Source: Candidatus Zixiibacteriota bacterium (GTDB lineage: Bacteria; Zixibacteria; MSB-5A5; GN15; PGXB01). Taken from it: 10,854 nucleotides of DNA. Positions within the stretch are counted from its first letter, which is position 1, and each line of letters opens with the position of its first letter. Where the stretch lies: assembly GCA_030591405.1 (NCBI GenBank), contig JAUVBC010000041.1, positions 1 through 10,854 on the forward strand, read 5' to 3'. This document shows positions 7,635-10,854 of the stretch, piece by piece. The notes beneath the pieces were generated by a model. The model saw only the letters and a program-made list of their open reading frames with translations. It was not told the DNA's origin and searched no databases. A program made the translations under genes and the position numbers.

Positions 7635-7663
7635 ATCATAATCAACTCCATCAGGGATGTCAA
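7635..7663 (-). promoter_or_regulatory. Sigma-70-like promoter of the nine-gene minus-strand operon
   Basis: Read on the minus strand, TTGACA (7658-7663) and TATGAT (7635-7640) are separated by exactly 17 nt. The -35 box is perfect and the -10 box differs at one position. Transcription would start near 7628, leaving a leader of about 25 nt with the GGAG ribosome-binding site before the GTG at 7603. The -35 box lies only about 10 nt after the stop of the Memo-AMMECR1 gene on the same strand, and no terminator hairpin is seen between them, so read-through from that gene is also possible. Confidence 0.75.
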
Positions 7664-7673
7664 GTTTCCTCGC

Positions 7674-9185
7674 CTATTCTCCAAAAATGACCGCCTGGAA
7701 TTTATATATAACAGCATCGTCAGCCAAATATGCATTTTTATCTAATCCGGCTTTGCGGCTGGTCTGCTCTAGAAATTCGGTTCGGCTCCATCCGTAATCT
7801 GTGGCGACCTGTGGCAGAAGCAATCCCCGATACTGCCCTTTAAATATCATTAATCCATCACGGCCGACTTCAATTTCATCAAACGAATCGACTAATTGCA
7901 TTGGCGACATAACTGATATTTCAATATGAATCTGTTTCATCTCATCCGGTTTAACCGGCGGAAAACGTCGATCCTGCACAGCTGCCTGAATGGCACACTC
8001 TGACACTGTTTTATATAACTCTTCAACGGCACTGGTATGACCGATACAGCCTCTCAACTGACCTGCATTTTCCAAAGTAACAAAAGCGGCACCGAATTTT
8101 TTTAGATTATCGGAAACGTCAAATTCAGGAGTGGAGCCATTGTTTAGATAGCTTTCAATCGATTCACGGGCAATATCAAGAAGTTCCTCTTTTTCCGGTT
8201 GTGTTAATTCAAATTGATTTGGCAGTTTCTTTTCGGTTTTACCAGTATCAGATTTGGCTACTTCAGTAACTAACTTTTGATCACCTGATTTATAAATAGC
8301 AATGGCCGCATATCCAACAACATTACTTTTATCGCCGGTGATATCACCAGAATCGCCATATTTGAGTATCTTTACTTTATTGGCGCCTTTGGACATCGTT
8401 GCCCTCAATACCGCCGCCGCCGGGCCACCACCACACATTTCGACCTGTTTGGACTCAAGATACTGTTCTAATTTGTTCATATCCATATTTTCAAAACATG
8501 ATAATCCCAAAGAATCAAGCTTCCATCCCTCCGATGCCGCACGAAAATGCTGCCAATCTGATGATGCTATCATTATTGTATTTTTTACGCTATCAATTGA
8601 CTCTAATGCTTTGGCTAAAAGATGAATATTTGCTTTGTCCTGATTACCCATCGCTATCGGGATCAGTTCAAAATTGTCCAGAACCGTCTGAAGATAAGGC
8701 AGTTGCACCTCAAGCGAATGTTCCTGCTGATGAGCTTGCCGGATTATCTCTATATTTTTATCAAAACTGATCAGTTTGTCACAAATTGAATTATTGCATT
8801 TGACAACCCCAAGCGGCGTTTTCCAATTTACAAATGGGCCAAATACCGAAAGTCCCTGAAAAGGAAAGCGATGCGACGGCCCACACAAAATAACATTATC
8901 AATGGAAGAATTCTCCAAAAGTTTATATCCATAAGCGGCGATCTGCCCCGAATAAATAAGTCCGGCATGAGGCACAATCAGGGCCATTAATTGACCGTCT
9001 ATTTCGGGTAGATTTTCGACACTGTCTAAATGCCCTTGAACCATTTTTGATAATTCAAGTGAATCAGCTGGATAGAAACTCCCTGCCACAACCGGTTCTC
9101 TGACAGCGCCGTATAATATCGGCGAAGATATTGAGACAAATGCAGTTACCGCCCAAAGCAGATTTATAAATATTCTCTTTTTCAT
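7674..9185 (-). CDS. Exported Memo-AMMECR1 fusion (AmmeMemoRadiSam system proteins B and A)
   Basis: The protein has 503 aa from the ATG at 9183-9185. This start is chosen because it begins with a classic signal peptide (MKKRIF, then a hydrophobic stretch to about residue 26). The frame stays open 66 codons further upstream to 9383, but that part runs through the promoter region and into the divergent gene and looks non-coding. The Memo domain (about 29-298) keeps the metal-site residues: VPHAGLIYSG (H73), CGPSH (H105), EHSLEVQLPYL (H156), SSDWQHF (D210, H213) and CGGGP (C251). H73, H105 and C251 match the iron ligands reported for human MEMO1 (H49, H81, C244). A linker (about 300-325) leads to an AMMECR1 domain (about 326-503) with the signature LRGCIGH (377-383). 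The biochemical role of this system in bacteria is unknown. Radical SAM and DUF362 genes diverge from its promoter. Export implies action outside the cytoplasm. Confidence 0.92.
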   Translation of the reverse strand: MKKRIFINLLWAVTAFVSISSPILYGAVREPVVAGSFYPADSLELSKMVQGHLDSVENLPEIDGQLMALIVPHAGLIYSGQIAAYGYKLLENSSIDNVILCGPSHRFPFQGLSVFGPFVNWKTPLGVVKCNNSICDKLISFDKNIEIIRQAHQQEHSLEVQLPYLQTVLDNFELIPIAMGNQDKANIHLLAKALESIDSVKNTIMIASSDWQHFRAASEGWKLDSLGLSCFENMDMNKLEQYLESKQVEMCGGGPAAAVLRATMSKGANKVKILKYGDSGDITGDKSNVVGYAAIAIYKSGDQKLVTEVAKSDTGKTEKKLPNQFELTQPEKEELLDIARESIESYLNNGSTPEFDVSDNLKKFGAAFVTLENAGQLRGCIGHTSAVEELYKTVSECAIQAAVQDRRFPPVKPDEMKQIHIEISVMSPMQLVDSFDEIEVGRDGLMIFKGQYRGLLLPQVATDYGWSRTEFLEQTSRKAGLDKNAYLADDAVIYKFQAVIFGE

Positions 9186-9192
9186 TGTGGGC

Positions 9193-9221
9193 AGAATACA
9201 ACTGTTTATGTAAACGGTCAA
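9193..9221 (-). promoter_or_regulatory. Sigma-70-like promoter of the Memo-AMMECR1 gene (predicted leaderless)
   Basis: On the minus strand TTGACC (9216-9221) and TATTCT (9193-9198) are spaced by exactly 17 nt. The -10 box ends 7 nt before the ATG at 9185, so the predicted transcription start is at, or one or two bases before, the start codon. No ribosome-binding site precedes this ATG, which agrees with a leaderless mRNA. Confidence 0.6.
9204..9215. promoter_or_regulatory. Candidate operator: 12-bp palindrome in the promoter spacer
   Basis: GTTTA, TG, TAAAC is a perfect inverted repeat with 5-bp arms. It lies wholly inside the 17-nt spacer between the -35 and -10 boxes of the Memo-AMMECR1 promoter, where a bound repressor would block RNA polymerase. 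No regulator gene is visible in the window. Arms this short can arise by chance in AT-rich DNA. Confidence 0.3.
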
Positions 9222-9231
9222 GAAAAAAGTA

Positions 9232-9262
9232 TTGACGCAATGGCTTATAATCATTGTATTAT
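9232..9262 (+). promoter_or_regulatory. Weak candidate promoter of the DUF362-radical SAM operon
   Basis: TTGACG (9232-9237) and TATTAT (9257-9262) lie 19 nt apart, longer than the ideal 17. Transcription would then begin at about 9268-9269, the first base of the ATG, and there is no ribosome-binding site before it. A better -10 match, TATAAT at 9246-9251, lacks a -35 box at normal distance. With that box the leader would be about 11 nt. Either way the leader is very short. Confidence 0.35.
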
Positions 9263-9268
9263 TTATAT

Positions 9269-10189
9269 ATGAGTTCTGTTTGTGTTGTAAAATATTTGGG
9301 CGAAAGCAAAGGACAGCCACTCTCCTCTGATAAGTATCAGCAGTTGCTTGAAATCGGTCTGAAAACGCTAACTGGAAATTCAAATTTGACCGAAGCGGTC
9401 AGACAATATTTTCCAGCCGGTGTTGTCGGTATGAAGGTCAACTGCCTGACCAGAAATCTAAATTCGACACCGGTACCTCTCACTGATGGATTGGCCAAAA
9501 TCCTGACCAATGCCGGTACAGACAATAATAATATTGTTATCTGGGAACGAACCAATCGCGAACTTGAGCAAGCCGGATTTGATCTGAACGCTTCATCTTT
9601 TGGGCAAAGATGTCTTGGGACCGATACCAATGGTATCGGTTATAGCGCCGATTTTTATGCTTCCGGCGAGGTGAACAGTCTTGTGAGCAGAGTGATGACC
9701 GATTTGGTAGATTTTAATATTAATCTGCCGATTCTGAAAGATCATTCAATTGCCGGATTATCAGCTGGCCTTAAAAATATGTATGGTGCTATCAATAATC
9801 CGAATAAATTTCATGATAATAACTGCGATCCATTTGCGGCAGATATCTCGAATCTGGAGCCGATTAAATCCAAAAACCGACTTGCAATTATTGATGCTAT
9901 CAGGGTTCAATATAACGGTGGCCCCGGTTATGACAGCCGTTATTTAGATTTCTATAATGGTTTGATAATATCGGATGATCCGGTGGCGGCCGACACAATC
10001 GGCCTTGAGATTTTGGAACATCTCCGCAAAGAAAATAAACTACCTACACTTACGCAGACTGAAAGAGAAGTGAAATATCTCAAGTCGGCAGAACAACTCG
10101 GATTAGGAATAGCCAGTAGAGAGAAAATTGACCTTAAGGTTATAGCCGTCGATAATACCGGACAACAATCAGAAGTGGAACTTTTATGA
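9269..10189 (+). CDS. DUF362-domain protein
   Basis: A 306-aa protein from the ATG at 9269. A TTG five codons upstream (9254) is possible, but an in-frame stop at 9248-9250 rules out any longer form. DUF362 traits are VGMKVNCLTRN (53-63), LPILKDHSIAGLSAGLKNMYGAINNPNK (153-180) and GLIISDDPVAADTIGLEIL (231-249). Family members are uncharacterised. Many carry ferredoxin-like clusters or a Tat signal, but this one has neither a CxxCxxC motif nor a signal peptide, so it should stay in the cytoplasm although its neighbours appear exported. It overlaps the radical SAM gene by 4 nt (ATGA), so the two are co-translated and very likely share a task within the AmmeMemoRadiSam system. Its specific role is not known. 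Confidence 0.87.
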   Translation: MSSVCVVKYLGESKGQPLSSDKYQQLLEIGLKTLTGNSNLTEAVRQYFPAGVVGMKVNCLTRNLNSTPVPLTDGLAKILTNAGTDNNNIVIWERTNRELEQAGFDLNASSFGQRCLGTDTNGIGYSADFYASGEVNSLVSRVMTDLVDFNINLPILKDHSIAGLSAGLKNMYGAINNPNKFHDNNCDPFAADISNLEPIKSKNRLAIIDAIRVQYNGGPGYDSRYLDFYNGLIISDDPVAADTIGLEILEHLRKENKLPTLTQTEREVKYLKSAEQLGLGIASREKIDLKVIAVDNTGQQSEVELL

Positions 10190-10854
10190 ATAACAAACTA
10201 AAAAGAAGAAGTTTCCTGAAATGTCTTGGTTGCGGAACTGCGGCGATGTTAGCACCACAAACAGGAATACTTCCGGAAATTATAGGCGGTGTTCAGAATG
10301 CATGCGCATTTGATTATTCAAAAGAGTTATCATCGGTTGAGGCACGTTATTATAAAAAATTAGATGGCGGGGGAATTGAGTGTGGTCTTTGTCCGCGTCA
10401 CTGTCGGATCACCGATATGGAACGGGGGTATTGCGGGGTCAGGGAAAACAGAGGTGATATTTATCGAACGTTGGTTTATGGTCTCCCCTGCGCCATTAAT
10501 ATCGATCCGATCGAGAAAAAGCCGCTCTTTCATTTTTATCCCGGCACATCGGCTTTTTCGCTGGCGACCGCCGGGTGTAATGTCAATTGCAAATTCTGTC
10601 AGAACTGGGATATCTCGCAAAGTCGCCCGGAGCAGACTAATAATTTAGTCCTGCCTCCCAATGAGATCGTAAATATAACCCGTCAGAGAAAAGTCCCGAC
10701 TATTGCCTACACCTATTCCGAACCGGTTATTTTTTATGAGTATATGTATGATATCGCTAAACTGGGACATGAGAGAAATATAAAATCGGTGATGATTACC
10801 AACGGCTATATCGAGGAACAGCCAATTGCTGATTTATTGCCGCATCTCGATGCA
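10186..10854 (+). CDS. AmmeMemoRadiSam system radical SAM enzyme with Tat signal, N-terminal part (3' end beyond window)
   Basis: The first 223 codons are seen and the frame is open at the right edge. Residues 5-12 (LKRRSFLK) form a twin-arginine motif followed by a weakly hydrophobic stretch and an A-C-A cut site near residue 41, so a folded, cofactor-bearing protein may be exported by Tat. Mature-part motifs: ECGLCPRHCRI...GYCGVREN, giving C66, C69, C73 and C83, the N-terminal cysteine cluster typical of this family; then AGCNVNCKFCQNW, whose C131, C135 and C138 form the CxxxCxxC site for the radical SAM [4Fe-4S] cluster; then YTYSEP (175-180). These fit the PflA-like radical SAM enzyme of the AmmeMemoRadiSam system. 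The substrate is unknown; Memo and AMMECR1 are the presumed partners. The ATG overlaps the DUF362 stop by 4 nt, with GGA about 8 nt upstream. Confidence 0.92.
   Translation, partial: MNNKLKRRSFLKCLGCGTAAMLAPQTGILPEIIGGVQNACAFDYSKELSSVEARYYKKLDGGGIECGLCPRHCRITDMERGYCGVRENRGDIYRTLVYGLPCAINIDPIEKKPLFHFYPGTSAFSLATAGCNVNCKFCQNWDISQSRPEQTNNLVLPPNEIVNITRQRKVPTIAYTYSEPVIFYEYMYDIAKLGHERNIKSVMITNGYIEEQPIADLLPHLDA

Noticed and set aside
7604..7673. Possible terminator between the Memo-AMMECR1 and guanylyltransferase genes
   Set aside because: No GC-rich stem followed by a T-run is present on the minus strand; the space is taken up by the promoter.
9232..9251. TTGACG and TATAAT as a -35/-10 pair
   Set aside because: The spacer is only 8 nt, far too short for a sigma-70-type promoter, although TATAAT is a perfect box on its own.
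9186..9383. Extended 569-aa form of the Memo-AMMECR1 protein starting at 9383
   Set aside because: The extra 66 residues cross the promoter region and the start of the divergent DUF362 gene, show no protein-like pattern, and would bury a clear signal peptide.

Overview
The window looks like chromosomal DNA of a Gram-negative bacterium. Several products are exported or envelope-bound: a SPOR-domain lipoprotein, a DUF3108 protein, an MXAN_6640-type metalloprotease and a Tat-tagged radical SAM enzyme. GC content is moderate, start codons are mixed (ATG, GTG, TTG), and two readable promoters have sigma-70-like TTGAC(A/C) and TATxxT boxes 17 nt apart. The gene set suggests a deep-branching lineage of the FCB type, Zixibacteria-like. 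That placement is inferred from recalled gene content and is not demonstrated here.

Region A (1-7603, all on the minus strand) is one tightly packed probable operon of nine genes. In transcription order they are: mannose-1-phosphate guanylyltransferase, SPOR lipoprotein, threonylcarbamoyl-AMP synthase, low-molecular-weight phosphatase of the arginine-phosphatase type, DUF3108 protein, a conserved protein of unknown function (faintly deoxyhypusine-synthase-like), bifunctional FTCD, PHP-domain phosphoesterase, and the start of an MXAN_6640-family metalloprotease that runs off the left edge. Gaps are 1 to 17 nt and several genes overlap. A near-consensus promoter (TTGACA, 17 nt, TATGAT) sits directly upstream at 7635-7663. 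The genes mix nucleotide-sugar supply, tRNA modification, folate one-carbon chemistry and envelope proteins, so they look co-expressed rather than joined in one pathway.

Region B (7674-10854) carries an AmmeMemoRadiSam system. A Memo-AMMECR1 fusion with a Sec-type signal peptide is on the minus strand. Diverging from it are a DUF362 gene and a radical SAM gene that overlap by 4 nt; the latter has a Tat signal and is cut by the right edge. All three named parts of the system are thus present in about 3 kb, and two of them appear exported. The divergent spacer (9186-9268) holds back-to-back promoter-like elements placed so close to the start codons that leaderless mRNAs are likely, plus a 12-bp palindrome inside one promoter spacer.

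No tRNA, rRNA, CRISPR array, insertion sequence or clear Rho-independent terminator was seen. No stretch longer than 300 bases lacks a gene.
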